Of a DNA stretch of 64,000 bases, positions 39,048-48,334 are shown piece after piece. The stretch is taken from the NCBI GenBank assembly GCA_016710435.1, contig JADJVV010000001.1, positions 2,998,501-3,062,500 of the forward strand, given 5' to 3'. The notes beneath the pieces are model-generated. The model did not search any database. It was given only the letters and a program-made list of their open reading frames with translations, and was not told where the DNA came from. The number at the start of each line of letters is the position of its first letter. The first letter of the stretch is position 1. Position numbers and translations under genes: made by a program. Source of the DNA: Hyphomicrobiales bacterium. GTDB lineage: Bacteria; Pseudomonadota; Alphaproteobacteria; Rhizobiales; Aestuariivirgaceae.

Positions 39048-41516
39048 CTATGCCTTGATGCGCTCACCCTTCGGATCATAGAACGGCGCGAACTGTACCT
39101 TCGCGCCATACTTCTTCCACGCCAGTTCCACTTCCCAAGTGCCGGACGACAGCCAGTCGGTCGAGACACCTTCCGCGTTCTTCACGTAGGCCAGCGCCAG
39201 AGAGCGTCCCACGCGATGCCCGAAGGCGCCGGACGTCGTTGAACCGACGATCACGCCATTCCGGTAGACCGGCTCCTCGTGATACATCATGGGGCAGGCG
39301 TCGCTGGTATCCTCAAGTGCAATCGTCACCATGCGCTTCGGCAGCACCTTGATCTCGCGCTGCTTGAGCAGGGCCTCACGGCCGATGAAGCCACCCGGCT
39401 TGTCCCAGGCCACGCCAAAACCAAGGCCCGCTTCCAGAGGTGTCTCCTCATCCGACATGTCGTGGCCCCAGTGGCGGTATCCCTTCTCCATGCGGGCGTT
39501 GTTCATGGAATGCATGCCCGCCGGCGTGAGATTGAATTCAGGGCCGGCAGCCAGCAGCGTCTCCATCACATGCGCGGCAAATTCGGCGGGGATGTAGAGT
39601 TCCCAGCCCAACTCGCCCACATAGGTCAGCCGCGAGGCCCGGACGCGCGCGTAGCCAATCTCGATTTCCTGCGATGTGCCAAAGGGGAAGGCGGCATTGG
39701 AGAGGTCCGCGCCCGACACCTTCTCCAGCAACGCGCGTGACTTCGGACCCATGATGGCGATCATTGGCAGGCCGGACGTCACATCGACGGCGACACAGTT
39801 CTTGTCGCCGGTCTGGCGCTTCAGCCAGGCCATGTCGCGCGTCTGCGGCACCGCGCCGGTGACCACGAGGAATTTCTGTTCGCCAAGACGAGTCACGGTG
39901 AGGTCGGCTTCAATGCCGCCTCTCTCATTGAGCCACTGCGTATAGACGATCTTGCCTTCGGGAACGTCAACATTGTTGGCCGACAACCGGTTCAACACCG
40001 GGAGCGCATCCTTGCCTTCTACATGATACTTGGCGAATGAGGCCTGATCGAAGAACACCACGTCGTTCTTCAGGCGGTCGGCCTCGTATTGCGCGCAGGG
40101 GAACCAGTTCTGGCGGCCGTAGCTGTATTCGTAGTCGCGTTTCACGCCGTCACGGGCATACCAGTTGGGGCGTTCCCAACCATTCACTTCGCCATAAACA
40201 GCGCCCAGCTTGTCCGTGTACTGATGGATGGGTGAGCGCCGCACGCCGCGCGCCGTTTCGGCCTGCCGGTAAGGCCAGTGCATGGCGTAAAGCAGGCCGA
40301 GAGATTCGGTGACGCGTTCGCGTACATAGCTGTGCACCGACTGGAATGGATGGATGCGGCGGATATCGATGCCGTTGACGTCCATGGGCGGGTGGCCGTT
40401 CTTGATCCAATGCGCCAGCACGAGGCCTGCCCCGCCAGAGGACTGGATGCCGATGGAGTTGAAGCCCGTAGCCACAAAGAGATCGCGCAATTCCGGGGCC
40501 TCGCCCAGATAGTAGCGGTTGTCCGGCGTGAAGCTCTCGGGCCCGTTGAAGAACAGCTGGATTCCCGCTGTTTCCAACAACGGCACGCGGTTGATGGCGG
40601 CGGCGAGGATGGGCTCAAAGTGATCCATGTCCTCGGGAAGTGTGACGAACGCGTGCTCATCATCAATGCCAATGCTTCCCTTGGGGGGCCAGGGCTTGGC
40701 CTTTGGTTCAAAGGCGCCGATCATCAGCTTGCCGGCATCTTCCTTGTAGTAGGTGCATTCGTCCACGATGCGAACCACGGGCATGTTGCGTGGCAATTTT
40801 TCGATGGGTTCCGAAACGATATAGAAATGTTCACAGGCGTGCAGGGGAATGTTGACGCCGACGCTGCGGCCCAATTCGCGGCTCCACATGCCGGTTGCCA
40901 TGACGACTTTGTCGGCGTGGATCGTACCACTGGTGGTTTCAACGCCTTTGGCACTGCCTTTGTCTGTGAGGATACGGGTGACCTTTACGTTTTCAAAGAA
41001 TTTGGCGCCGTGGGTGCGTGCCCCGGATGCCAACGCCTGCGTCACGTCGATCGGGTTCAACTGTCCATCCCTCGGCAGGAACACGGCTCCCTTGACGCTC
41101 TCCATGTTGTAGGCCGGGATACGTTCTCTCACCTCGCCGGGGGACAGGACGTCAAGCTCCAGTCCGAAGTTCCGGGCCATGGAGGCACCACGGAGGATTT
41201 CTTCCAATCGGCCGTCGGTCAGTGCCAGGGAAATGGAGCCGTTCTGCTTGAAGCCGATGGCCTGGCCCGTCTCTTGCTCGAGTCCTTCAAAGAGCTTGGT
41301 CGTATACTTGGCCAATTCGGTAAGGTTGCGCGTGGACCGCAACTGGGTGACCAGACCTGCCGCATGCCAAGTCGTGCCGGAGGTCAGTTGCTTCCTCTCG
41401 AGGACCACCACATTGGTGATGCCGATCTTGGTGAGGTGATAGGCAATGGAACATCCGACGATGCCGCCACCGATGATGACGACGTCGGCGCGGGCAGGCA
41501 ATTTGGCAGTGGTCAT
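39048..41516 (-). CDS. dimethylglycine/sarcosine dehydrogenase-type FAD enzyme fused to an aminomethyltransferase domain
   Basis: The protein has 822 residues. The N-terminal FAD oxidoreductase domain has the dinucleotide motif VVIIGGGIVGCSIAYHL, and TWHAAG contains His51, the residue that binds FAD covalently in dimethylglycine dehydrogenase. The C-terminal half (from about residue 430) is a GcvT-like tetrahydrofolate domain (YVGELGWELYIPAEF, EAGLGFGVAWDKPGGF). Such proteins demethylate dimethylglycine or sarcosine and pass the one-carbon unit to folate. An inverted repeat in the leader covers the ribosome site. Substrate choice between dimethylglycine and sarcosine cannot be decided here. 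Confidence 0.92.
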   Translation of the reverse strand: MTTAKLPARADVVIIGGGIVGCSIAYHLTKIGITNVVVLERKQLTSGTTWHAAGLVTQLRSTRNLTELAKYTTKLFEGLEQETGQAIGFKQNGSISLALTDGRLEEILRGASMARNFGLELDVLSPGEVRERIPAYNMESVKGAVFLPRDGQLNPIDVTQALASGARTHGAKFFENVKVTRILTDKGSAKGVETTSGTIHADKVVMATGMWSRELGRSVGVNIPLHACEHFYIVSEPIEKLPRNMPVVRIVDECTYYKEDAGKLMIGAFEPKAKPWPPKGSIGIDDEHAFVTLPEDMDHFEPILAAAINRVPLLETAGIQLFFNGPESFTPDNRYYLGEAPELRDLFVATGFNSIGIQSSGGAGLVLAHWIKNGHPPMDVNGIDIRRIHPFQSVHSYVRERVTESLGLLYAMHWPYRQAETARGVRRSPIHQYTDKLGAVYGEVNGWERPNWYARDGVKRDYEYSYGRQNWFPCAQYEADRLKNDVVFFDQASFAKYHVEGKDALPVLNRLSANNVDVPEGKIVYTQWLNERGGIEADLTVTRLGEQKFLVVTGAVPQTRDMAWLKRQTGDKNCVAVDVTSGLPMIAIMGPKSRALLEKVSGADLSNAAFPFGTSQEIEIGYARVRASRLTYVGELGWELYIPAEFAAHVMETLLAAGPEFNLTPAGMHSMNNARMEKGYRHWGHDMSDEETPLEAGLGFGVAWDKPGGFIGREALLKQREIKVLPKRMVTIALEDTSDACPMMYHEEPVYRNGVIVGSTTSGAFGHRVGRSLALAYVKNAEGVSTDWLSSGTWEVELAWKKYGAKVQFAPFYDPKGERIKA

Positions 41517-41521
41517 GGGAA

Positions 41522-41556
41522 ATCCTCTGGAGACAATCGGGACAATACCAGAGGAT
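41522..41556 (-). promoter_or_regulatory. leader hairpin that pairs with the Shine-Dalgarno sequence
   Basis: ATCCTCTGG (41522-41530) and CCAGAGGAT (41548-41556) are perfect 9-bp reverse complements 17 nt apart. In the minus-strand mRNA the proximal arm reads CCAGAGGAT and contains AGAGGA, the ribosome site of the gene starting at 41516. Pairing would hide it, so this may be translational control or, at DNA level, an operator. Confidence 0.5.
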
Positions 41557-41685
41557 GCAGCCGCACCAAGAGCCAGAACGCCGCGCGGCCTTTCCGAAAA
41601 TTCTCACCAATCCGTCCCACGGCATTTGCGTCAGGCGGTGCAAACGGGTTAAGAGGCCTCGCAAAGCAATACTGATGGTGCACTG

Positions 41686-42087
41686 ATGTACAAGGGCGAT
41701 ATCACCCCAGCCGAGGCCCAAGAACGGCTCAAGAAGAATGCCAATGCCGTGCTGATCGACGTCCGCACGCAACCGGAATGGACCTTTGTCGGCGTCCCCC
41801 AGGTGGACCGGCTGGTCCGTCTGTCGTGGCAGGTTTACCCCCAGATGGAAATCAACGCCCGTTTCGTGGAGGAAGTCGAAGGCATGAAGCTGCCGCAGGA
41901 TGCGGAAATTCTCTGCCTTTGCCGTTCCGGCGCGCGTTCGGCCTCGGCCGCCTCTGCGTTGAGCAAGGCGGGCTTCACCAATGTCTGGAACGTCGCCGAA
42001 GGGTTCGAAGGCGACAAGGATGCAAAAGGCCAGCGTGGCAAGACCAATGGCTGGAAGTCACACGGGTTGCCCTGGGTGCAAAGCTGA
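41686..42087 (+). CDS. rhodanese-like sulfurtransferase
   Basis: This single rhodanese domain of 133 residues has IDVRTQPEW near residue 25 and the active loop CLCRSGARS with the persulfide Cys at position 79 and an extra Cys77. It ends 10 bp before metZ on the same strand, so it may supply or remove sulfane sulfur for homocysteine synthesis. This rhodanese-metZ pair recurs in alphaproteobacteria. The role is inferred from the context. Confidence 0.92.
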   Translation: MYKGDITPAEAQERLKKNANAVLIDVRTQPEWTFVGVPQVDRLVRLSWQVYPQMEINARFVEEVEGMKLPQDAEILCLCRSGARSASAASALSKAGFTNVWNVAEGFEGDKDAKGQRGKTNGWKSHGLPWVQS

Positions 42088-42097
42088 TCACAGAGCA

Positions 42098-43297
42098 ATG
42101 ACCAAGAAGACACGCACCAAGAACGCACCCCACTGGGGCGATGCCACGAAACTCGTCCGCGGTGGCCTCGACCGGTCGCACTATGGCGAGACGGCGGAAG
42201 CGCTCTACCTGAACTCCGGCTTCGTCTACGACGCGCCCGAGACGGCGGAGAACCGCTTTGCCAACAAGGACGACGGTTACGTCTACGGCCGCTACGGCAA
42301 CCCCACCGTCACCATGTTCGAGGAGCGCCTGGCGCTGCTGGAAGGGGCGGAGGCCTGTTACGGCGTCGCCTCTGGCATGGCTGCGGTCTACGGTGCACTC
42401 GCCTGCCAGTTGAAGGCGGGGGATCACATCGTCGCCTCCAAGGCGCTCTTCGGGTCCTGTTACCAGATCATCACCAACATCCTGCCGCGTTTCGGCATCA
42501 GCCACACGCTGGTGGACGGCAATGACATGGCCGCCTGGGCCAAGGCCATGACGCCTGCCACCAAGGCCGTGTTCCTGGAAACGCCCTCCAATCCGACACT
42601 AGAAATCATCGACATCGCCGCAGTGGGCAAGATCGCCAAGGACGCCGGCGCCTGCTTCGTCGTCGACAATATTTTCGCCACCCCCGTGCTGCAGAAGCCG
42701 CTGGAGATGGGCGCTGATGTGATCGTCTATTCCGGTACCAAGCACATGGACGGGCAGGGCCGTGTGCTCGGTGGCGCCATCGTCTCCACCAAGGCCTTCA
42801 AGGAAGAATTGCTGAAGCCCTTCCTCCGCCATACCGGGCCGTCGCTCTCGCCATTCAATGCCTGGGTGCTGCTCAAGGGCATGGAAACACTGAAGCTCCG
42901 CGTCGAAGCCCAGAGCGAAAGCGCCCATGCGGTGGCCGAGCATCTCTCGGCCATCAAGGGCGTCAGCCGCGTGATCTATCCGCACCTCGACAGCCATCCG
43001 CAATATGCGCTCGCAAAGAAGCAGATGACCAAGGGCGGCACCATGGTGACGTTCGAGGTGACGGGCGGCAAGAAGAAGGCCTTCGACGTTCTGCGCAATC
43101 TCCGCCTCGTGGATATTTCGAACAACCTCGGCGACGCCAAGTCGTTGATGACGCATCCGGCCTCCACCACGCACCGCAACATCGGTGAGGAAGCCCGTGC
43201 CATGATGGGCATCACCGACGGAATGCTGCGCCTGTCGGTTGGCCTTGAGGACGTGAAGGATATTCTCGACGACGTGACGCAGGCCATCGCCTCGTGA
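42098..43297 (+). CDS. metZ: O-succinylhomoserine sulfhydrylase
   Basis: This PLP enzyme makes homocysteine from O-succinylhomoserine and sulfide, giving direct sulfhydrylation in methionine synthesis. It has 399 residues from ATG 42098. It shows the Cys/Met metabolism pattern: VYGRYGNPTV, the PLP lysine Lys215 in YSGTKHMDGQ, and LMTHPASTTH. The group close to MetZ is favoured over cystathionine gamma-synthase by the RYGNPT and GKKKAFDVLRN segments, but the two are similar. It uses sulfide made by the cysHI pathway at 52-57 kb. Confidence 0.9.
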   Translation: MTKKTRTKNAPHWGDATKLVRGGLDRSHYGETAEALYLNSGFVYDAPETAENRFANKDDGYVYGRYGNPTVTMFEERLALLEGAEACYGVASGMAAVYGALACQLKAGDHIVASKALFGSCYQIITNILPRFGISHTLVDGNDMAAWAKAMTPATKAVFLETPSNPTLEIIDIAAVGKIAKDAGACFVVDNIFATPVLQKPLEMGADVIVYSGTKHMDGQGRVLGGAIVSTKAFKEELLKPFLRHTGPSLSPFNAWVLLKGMETLKLRVEAQSESAHAVAEHLSAIKGVSRVIYPHLDSHPQYALAKKQMTKGGTMVTFEVTGGKKKAFDVLRNLRLVDISNNLGDAKSLMTHPASTTHRNIGEEARAMMGITDGMLRLSVGLEDVKDILDDVTQAIAS

Positions 43298-43327
43298 TGC
43301 CATGCGAGGGGCCCCGCCGCTCGCACC

Positions 43328-44473
43328 TCACTCCCGTTCCACCCGGAACGGCGAATGTTCGGACAGCACCTGCTGGTTCTCATCGACAGCGGCCCGTTCA
43401 CTTTCGAGATAATCGGCCACGGCGCGCGACAATCCCGCATGGGCGAAGTGGTGTGAACTGAACGTCTTCACCGGCAGATAGCCCCGCGCCAGCTTGTGCT
43501 CGCCCTGCGCGCCCGCCTCCACCACCTTCAGGCCACGTGCAATGGCGAAGTCGATGGCCTGATAGTAGCAGGTCTCGAAATGCAGGAAGGGATGATCCTC
43601 GCTGCATCCCCAATTGCGGCCATAGAGCCGTTCGGAACCGATGAGGTTCAGGGCCCCGGCGATGATCCGCCCGTCCCGCATCGCCAGCACCAGCAGGATG
43701 TCGTTCCGCATCGTGTCATGAATGCGCGCGAAGAAGTCCCGGTTGAGATAGGGCCGTCCCCATTTGCGGGAACCCGTGTCCATGTAGAAGCGGAAGAAGG
43801 CGTCCCAGTGCCGGACCGTCAGGTCATCGCCGGTCACATGCGCGAAGGTGATACCACGCGCCAACACGGCCTCCCGCTCCTTGCGGATGTTCTTGCGTTT
43901 CGATGAGGCCAGCGTGGCGAGGAAATCCGCGAAATTGCCATATTCGGCGTTGTTCCAGTGGAATTGCAGGTCCTCGCGCTGCAGGAACCCATGCCCCGCC
44001 AGCAAACGCCAATCCTTTTCCGGCTGGAAGGTGATGTGCACAGAGGATGCGCCCAACTCACGCGCTTCCTGTTTCAATCCCTCGGCCAGAGCCACGCGCA
44101 GCTCCGGTGTGGCCGCGAGGAGGCGGGGACCGGGCACCGGCGTGAACGGTACCGAGACCTGGAGCTTCGGATAGTAGCGCCCGCCCGCACGCTGGAAGGC
44201 ATCTGCAAAACCATGATCAAAGACATACTCGCCCATGGAATGCGATTTGAGATAGGCGGGCACCGCACCCACGATCCTGCCTTCGTCCTCCAGCACCAGA
44301 TGCCGTGGCAGCCATCCCGATTTTCCGCCGACGCAGCCGGATTGTTCCATCGCCAGAAGGAAGGCGTGCGATACCGTGGGATTGCGGTCCGCACCGCCTT
44401 GCGCCGCAATCCCATCCCAATCCGCGGCGGCAATGTCCGCAATCGTCTCCACCACCCTCAGGCGGGGGGCCAT
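43328..44473 (-). CDS. COG3146/DUF482 GNAT-fold protein
   Basis: The protein has 381 residues. It belongs to the 'predicted N-acyltransferase' group related to FemAB/peptidoglycan-bridge enzymes: LPRHLVLEDEGRIVGAVPAYLKSH, FVRRYYPKLQ-like region VPFTPVPGPRLL, and KRKNIRKEREAV. The conserved ending LKVVEAGAQGEHKLARGYLP is also present. The substrate is unknown. It is the last gene of the operon 46679-43328 and its start overlaps the GDPD stop by 1 nt. Confidence 0.85.
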   Translation of the reverse strand: MAPRLRVVETIADIAAADWDGIAAQGGADRNPTVSHAFLLAMEQSGCVGGKSGWLPRHLVLEDEGRIVGAVPAYLKSHSMGEYVFDHGFADAFQRAGGRYYPKLQVSVPFTPVPGPRLLAATPELRVALAEGLKQEARELGASSVHITFQPEKDWRLLAGHGFLQREDLQFHWNNAEYGNFADFLATLASSKRKNIRKEREAVLARGITFAHVTGDDLTVRHWDAFFRFYMDTGSRKWGRPYLNRDFFARIHDTMRNDILLVLAMRDGRIIAGALNLIGSERLYGRNWGCSEDHPFLHFETCYYQAIDFAIARGLKVVEAGAQGEHKLARGYLPVKTFSSHHFAHAGLSRAVADYLESERAAVDENQQVLSEHSPFRVERE

Positions 44474-45234
44474 CAGGCGCTATAGCCCTCGAAGGTGATC
44501 TGGTCGGAATAGCGCCGCGCCATCCTTGCCTGCTCTTCCGAACGGATCGTCCACGTGATGATGGGGTGTCCCGCGGCCCGGATGCGCTGCACCGGCGCAA
44601 ACGGCAAATCGCGGAAATAGAACGAAACGAAATGGGGGCGCGTACGGTTGAGGTGCGAGAACGTCCGCATCTCCAGCCGCCGGTCCACCGAGAGGCCGCT
44701 GTAGTAGGAATCAACCGTGCGGTCCGCCGTGATTCCGCGCACCGTCTGCGGCGAGTAGGCCGCGACAGCCGCCACGGCATCGGGATCGAACGACATGATG
44801 CAATAGGGGCCATCGTAGCGTTCGAGCACCTGCAACGCCCGCTTCGCCAGGGCCTCATCGCCATCCCAGTGGGACTTCAACTCGATCACCAGCGGCACCT
44901 TGCCATCGACCTGATCCAGCATTTCTCCAAGTGTCTGCAAGCGGTTTTTGGAGATACGATAACTGAATGATTTCAGTTCCTTGACCGTGTATTCCTTGAC
45001 CAGTCCCTGAGCTTCCATCACGCGCTGCAAGGTTTCGTCGTGGAACACCACAGCCTCGCCATCCCGGGTCAGTTGCAGGTCACACTCGATGGCATAGTCA
45101 CCCGCTATCGCGGCGGCAAAGGCGTCTTCGGTATTCTCGAGAATACCAGCCTTCACATCATGCAGTCCCCGGTGCGCGATGGGCCGTGCCACCAGCCAGG
45201 AAAGGTCTCGCATCTGCGGGGTGAAACGCATCAT
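44473..45234 (-). CDS. glycerophosphodiester phosphodiesterase
   Basis: The protein has 253 residues. The GDPD signature is complete: PIAHRGLHD with ENTEDAF, the metal ligands IECDLQLTRDGEAVVFHDE, and KVPLVIELK. It hydrolyses glycerophosphodiesters from lipid turnover to sn-glycerol-3-phosphate and an alcohol. No signal peptide is seen, so it is cytoplasmic (UgpQ-like). Its start overlaps the Rid gene stop by 4 nt (ATGA). Confidence 0.93.
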   Translation of the reverse strand: MMRFTPQMRDLSWLVARPIAHRGLHDVKAGILENTEDAFAAAIAGDYAIECDLQLTRDGEAVVFHDETLQRVMEAQGLVKEYTVKELKSFSYRISKNRLQTLGEMLDQVDGKVPLVIELKSHWDGDEALAKRALQVLERYDGPYCIMSFDPDAVAAVAAYSPQTVRGITADRTVDSYYSGLSVDRRLEMRTFSHLNRTRPHFVSFYFRDLPFAPVQRIRAAGHPIITWTIRSEEQARMARRYSDQITFEGYSA

Positions 45235-45704
45235 TCGATCTCGACGATGGCTTCCACTTCAACTGCGCAGTTGAGCGGTAGCACGGCAACGCCAACCGTG
45301 GAGCGTGCATGCTTGCCCCGGTCGCCGAACACCTCGGCAAACAGGTCGGATGCACCGTTCATCACCTTTGGAACATCGACGAAATCCGGCGTCGCATTGA
45401 TGAAGCCCACAAGTTTCACCACGCGCGCCACCTTGGTGAGGTCGTGGCCCGTGGCCTCGCTGAGTTGCGCGAGAATGTTGATGGCACAGATGCGCGCGGC
45501 CTTCTGGCCATCTTCGAGCGAAACCTCCGCACCCAGCTTTCCCGCAACAGCGATCTTGCCATCCACGAATGGCACCTGGCCCGAGACGAAGATGAGGTTT
45601 CCGCTCCTCACAAAGCCTTCGTAACTCGCCACCGGCTTGGCGGGTTTCGGGAGCGTGATGCCGAGGTCTTTGAGGCGGCGTTCAGGAGAGGCCATGTGTG
45701 TCAC
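45231..45704 (-). CDS. Rid (YjgF/YER057c/UK114) family protein
   Basis: The protein has 157 residues, close to the longer Rid subgroup rather than the 128-residue RidA. It shows FVRSGNLIFVSGQVPFVDG, AINILAQLSEATG and KHARSTVGVAVLPLNCAVEVEA (shortened in the C-terminus to VEIE). The Arg of the archetypal 2-aminoacrylate deaminase site appears as HARSTVGV. It may remove reactive enamines, but activity of this subgroup is not assured. It starts next to the hydroxyacid dehydrogenase stop. Confidence 0.9.
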   Translation of the reverse strand: MTHMASPERRLKDLGITLPKPAKPVASYEGFVRSGNLIFVSGQVPFVDGKIAVAGKLGAEVSLEDGQKAARICAINILAQLSEATGHDLTKVARVVKLVGFINATPDFVDVPKVMNGASDLFAEVFGDRGKHARSTVGVAVLPLNCAVEVEAIVEIE

Positions 45705-46679
45705 TCAGGTCAGTTTGTCGGGTGGGGTTTTGCCTTCAGCGAAGGCGGTGAGGTTTTCCAGCGCCTTCAGCGCCATGTTCGTGCGCGTGCGCAGCGTGGC
45801 GCTGCCAAGATGCGGCAGCAGGAACACGTTCTGAAGGATACGGTAACGCGGATCGATGTTGGGCTCGTTGGCAAAGACATCAAGCCCCGCAGCCGCGATA
45901 TGTCCGCGCGACAGGGCATCGATCAACGCATTGTCGTCCACGATTCCGCCGCGCGCCGTGTTGACCACGATGGCACCTTTGGGCAGCAGCGCCAGCGTCT
46001 GCGCATTGATCAGGTTCCGCGTATCGGCGGTGAGGGCACAGTTGATGGACAGGAAATCGCAGTGCGGCAGCATCGCAGCGAGGTCGGCGTGATAGGTCGC
46101 GCCCTGTGCCTCGCCCTCGGCCACGGGCTTCCGGTTGTGATAGTGGATCGTCATGCCGAAGGCCCGCGCCCGGTGCGCCACGGCCTGACCGATCCGCCCC
46201 ATGCCCAGGATACCCAGCCGCTGTCCCGACATGTCGTGACCCAGCGGCGCCACCATGGAGGCACCCGGCCAGCGGTTGTTGCGCACCATGCCTTCACCCC
46301 ACGACGCACCCCGCGCTGCTCCCAGCATGAGCAAGAGCGCGATGTCGGCGGTGGCATCCGTCAGTACACCCGGCGTGTTCGTGACCACGAGGCCACGCGT
46401 GGCGGCGGCCCGCAGGTCGATGTGCTCATAACCAGCCGAAACCGTGGAGATGATCTTCACCGACAGCGGCAGGCGGTAGATCAGGTCCGCGTCGAACTTG
46501 TCCATGGAGGTCAGGGCAATGCCGGAGGCGCCATCGGCGAGCGCGCAGATATCGGCCCCCGAAAGCGCCGTATCGGTGGGGTTGAGGCGGCAGTCGAAGC
46601 GCCGCGAAAATGCATCCTCCGCCGCATCGGGCAGCTTGCGGGTGACGAGTATTTTTGGCCTCTTTTCGCCACGGTCCAT
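45705..46679 (-). CDS. D-2-hydroxyacid dehydrogenase (glyoxylate/hydroxypyruvate reductase type)
   Basis: The protein has 324 residues. The NAD(P)-binding motif LGILGMGRIGQAVAHRARAF lies near residue 150. The catalytic Arg is in VNTARGGIVDDNAL, and Glu and His are in FANEPNIDPRY and LLPHLGSATLRTR. The family includes GyaR and glyoxylate reductases. It is the first gene of a four-gene operon with Rid, GDPD and COG3146 genes. Only 24 bp separate its start from that of the divergent eipB. Confidence 0.93.
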   Translation of the reverse strand: MDRGEKRPKILVTRKLPDAAEDAFSRRFDCRLNPTDTALSGADICALADGASGIALTSMDKFDADLIYRLPLSVKIISTVSAGYEHIDLRAAATRGLVVTNTPGVLTDATADIALLLMLGAARGASWGEGMVRNNRWPGASMVAPLGHDMSGQRLGILGMGRIGQAVAHRARAFGMTIHYHNRKPVAEGEAQGATYHADLAAMLPHCDFLSINCALTADTRNLINAQTLALLPKGAIVVNTARGGIVDDNALIDALSRGHIAAAGLDVFANEPNIDPRYRILQNVFLLPHLGSATLRTRTNMALKALENLTAFAEGKTPPDKLT

Positions 46680-46703
46680 GCTATCATTGTCTCAATTGAT
46701 CGG

Positions 46704-47525
46704 ATGAAGTCTTTGACCATGAATCGCCTCGCTTTTTCCAGTGCCAGTTTCGCGGTGCTGTTTTCCCTCCCTGTTGATGCCGCGGCTCTCCAGGCCCACC
46801 GCGCGTATTACGACCTGACCGCGAAAAGTATCGAAGCCGGCAACAACATCACCACTGTCAGCGGCAAGCTGGCCTACGAGATCACGGGTTCCACCTGCGA
46901 GGGCTATGCCGTAAGCTATCGCGTCGCCAACCGCATCGTTTTCACCGAGGGCGGCCCGCAGGTGAGTGATACGCAGCTCACCACATGGGAATCGGGCGAC
47001 GGGCTCGAATTCAACCTGACGCAGAAGCAATTCATCGATTCCAAGCTGAGCAGCGAGAGCCGCATCAAGGTCACGAAAGACACCGAGACGCTTCCGGGAC
47101 AGGGCGAGATCACCACCGGCAAGCCGAGGCAATTCACCATCCCGGGCGCAGCCATCTTTCCCACCCGCTTCCAGGAGAAGCTGATCGAGGCCGCAAGCAA
47201 GGGCGAGAGCCGCGATGTCTCGCTGGTGTATGAGGGATCGGAAGAAGAGAAGCCCTTGCGCGTCATCAGCTTCATCGGCAGCAAGCGCCCGGAAAGCGGC
47301 ATTCCCGAAAAGATAGGCGGCGAAATGTCAAAGGCCCCGGTCTGGCCCATGTCGGTGAGCTACTACCTGGATGAAGCGAAATCCGATGCGCAGCCCGTCT
47401 ATCAGGCCAGTTTCCTGATGCTCGAAAACGGCATCACCACGGATCTCGTCCTCGACTACGGCACCTATGTCCTTGACGGCAAGCTGACCAAACTTGAACT
47501 GCTCAAGGACAGCACGTGCCCTTAG
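46704..47525 (+). CDS. eipB: EipB-like periplasmic envelope-integrity protein (DUF1849)
   Basis: The protein has 273 residues from ATG 46704 (268 from ATG 46719). A signal peptide (hydrophobic core up to VDAAA) is followed by a beta-rich domain with AYYDLTAKSIEAGNNITTVS, Cys65 in ITGSTCEGY and a terminal Cys272 in DSTCP. In Brucella EipB the two matching cysteines form a disulfide, and the protein supports envelope integrity under stress. The conserved TWESGDGLEFNL and PLRVISFIG segments fit that family. It is largely confined to Hyphomicrobiales, which supports the taxonomic call. Confidence 0.88.
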   Translation: MKSLTMNRLAFSSASFAVLFSLPVDAAALQAHRAYYDLTAKSIEAGNNITTVSGKLAYEITGSTCEGYAVSYRVANRIVFTEGGPQVSDTQLTTWESGDGLEFNLTQKQFIDSKLSSESRIKVTKDTETLPGQGEITTGKPRQFTIPGAAIFPTRFQEKLIEAASKGESRDVSLVYEGSEEEKPLRVISFIGSKRPESGIPEKIGGEMSKAPVWPMSVSYYLDEAKSDAQPVYQASFLMLENGITTDLVLDYGTYVLDGKLTKLELLKDSTCP

Positions 47526-47612
47526 CGGCGCGCTGCAAGAAACGCCTTTAAATTGCGCCGCCGCTTCCTATCTCTACGCGCGACCGGTTCCAGTGCCGGG
47601 TGAGGGGTGACG

Positions 47613-48314
47613 ATGAACCAGATCCGCAAGAATGCCGCCGCGCCATCCGACGGTGGCGATGTGTCGGCCTTTCTCGACAGGGTGAAAACCATGGCGGTCG
47701 CGGACGCCAGTGGCGAGGGCCGCCTCATCTTCGCCATGGACGCCACCATGAGCCGTCAGCCCACCTGGGATGCCGCACTGACGATCCAGTCCCGGATGTT
47801 TTCGGAGACGAAGAAAGTTGGCCAGTTGCAGGTTCAGCTTGTCTATTTCCGCGGCTTCAATGAATGCAAGGCATCGAAATGGGTGGCCGACCCCGATGCG
47901 CTCTCCCGGCTGATGACGGCGGTGGAGTGCCGCGGCGGCAACACGCAGCTTGCCCGGGTGCTCACCCACGTGAAGGCGGAATCAGCCCGCAGCGGCGTCA
48001 GCGCCGTCGTTTTTGTCGGCGATGCCTTTGAGGAGAACGTCGACGCCATCTGCCAGACGGCGGGCGAAGTGGGCCTTCTCGGCACGCGCCTTTTCATGTT
48101 CCAGGAAGGGAACGACGCCACGGCGGAGCGCGCCTTCCGCGAAGTGGCCCGCCTGACCCACGGCGCGTATTTGAAGCTGGATGCGGCGAGCCCCGGCGTG
48201 CTCGCTGAATTGCTGGGTGCCGTGGCGGCCTATGCAGCGGGTGGCCGCAAGGCGCTTGAAACCCGCGCCAAATCCAGCAATGCAAGCCAGGCGCTGCTGA
48301 AGCAGCTGAAGTAG
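47613..48314 (+). CDS. von Willebrand factor A-like domain protein
   Basis: The protein has 233 residues from ATG 47613 with GAGGGG upstream; GTG 47607 is less likely. A VWA fold is indicated by IFAMDATMSRQPTWD, with a metal-site DxTxS-like DATMS, and VSAVVFVGDAFEENVD. It is cytoplasmic with no signal peptide. The next gene, 20 bp on, encodes a membrane J-domain protein. The pair is conserved in related genomes as far as I know, but its role is not established. Confidence 0.82.
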   Translation: MNQIRKNAAAPSDGGDVSAFLDRVKTMAVADASGEGRLIFAMDATMSRQPTWDAALTIQSRMFSETKKVGQLQVQLVYFRGFNECKASKWVADPDALSRLMTAVECRGGNTQLARVLTHVKAESARSGVSAVVFVGDAFEENVDAICQTAGEVGLLGTRLFMFQEGNDATAERAFREVARLTHGAYLKLDAASPGVLAELLGAVAAYAAGGRKALETRAKSSNASQALLKQLK

Positions 48315-48334
48315 CCGGGACGGAAACTCAGAAG

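Noticed and set aside
43303..43325. Terminator between metZ and the COG3146 gene (TGCGAG/CTCGCA)
   Set aside because: A 6-bp stem with no U-tract is too weak to call.
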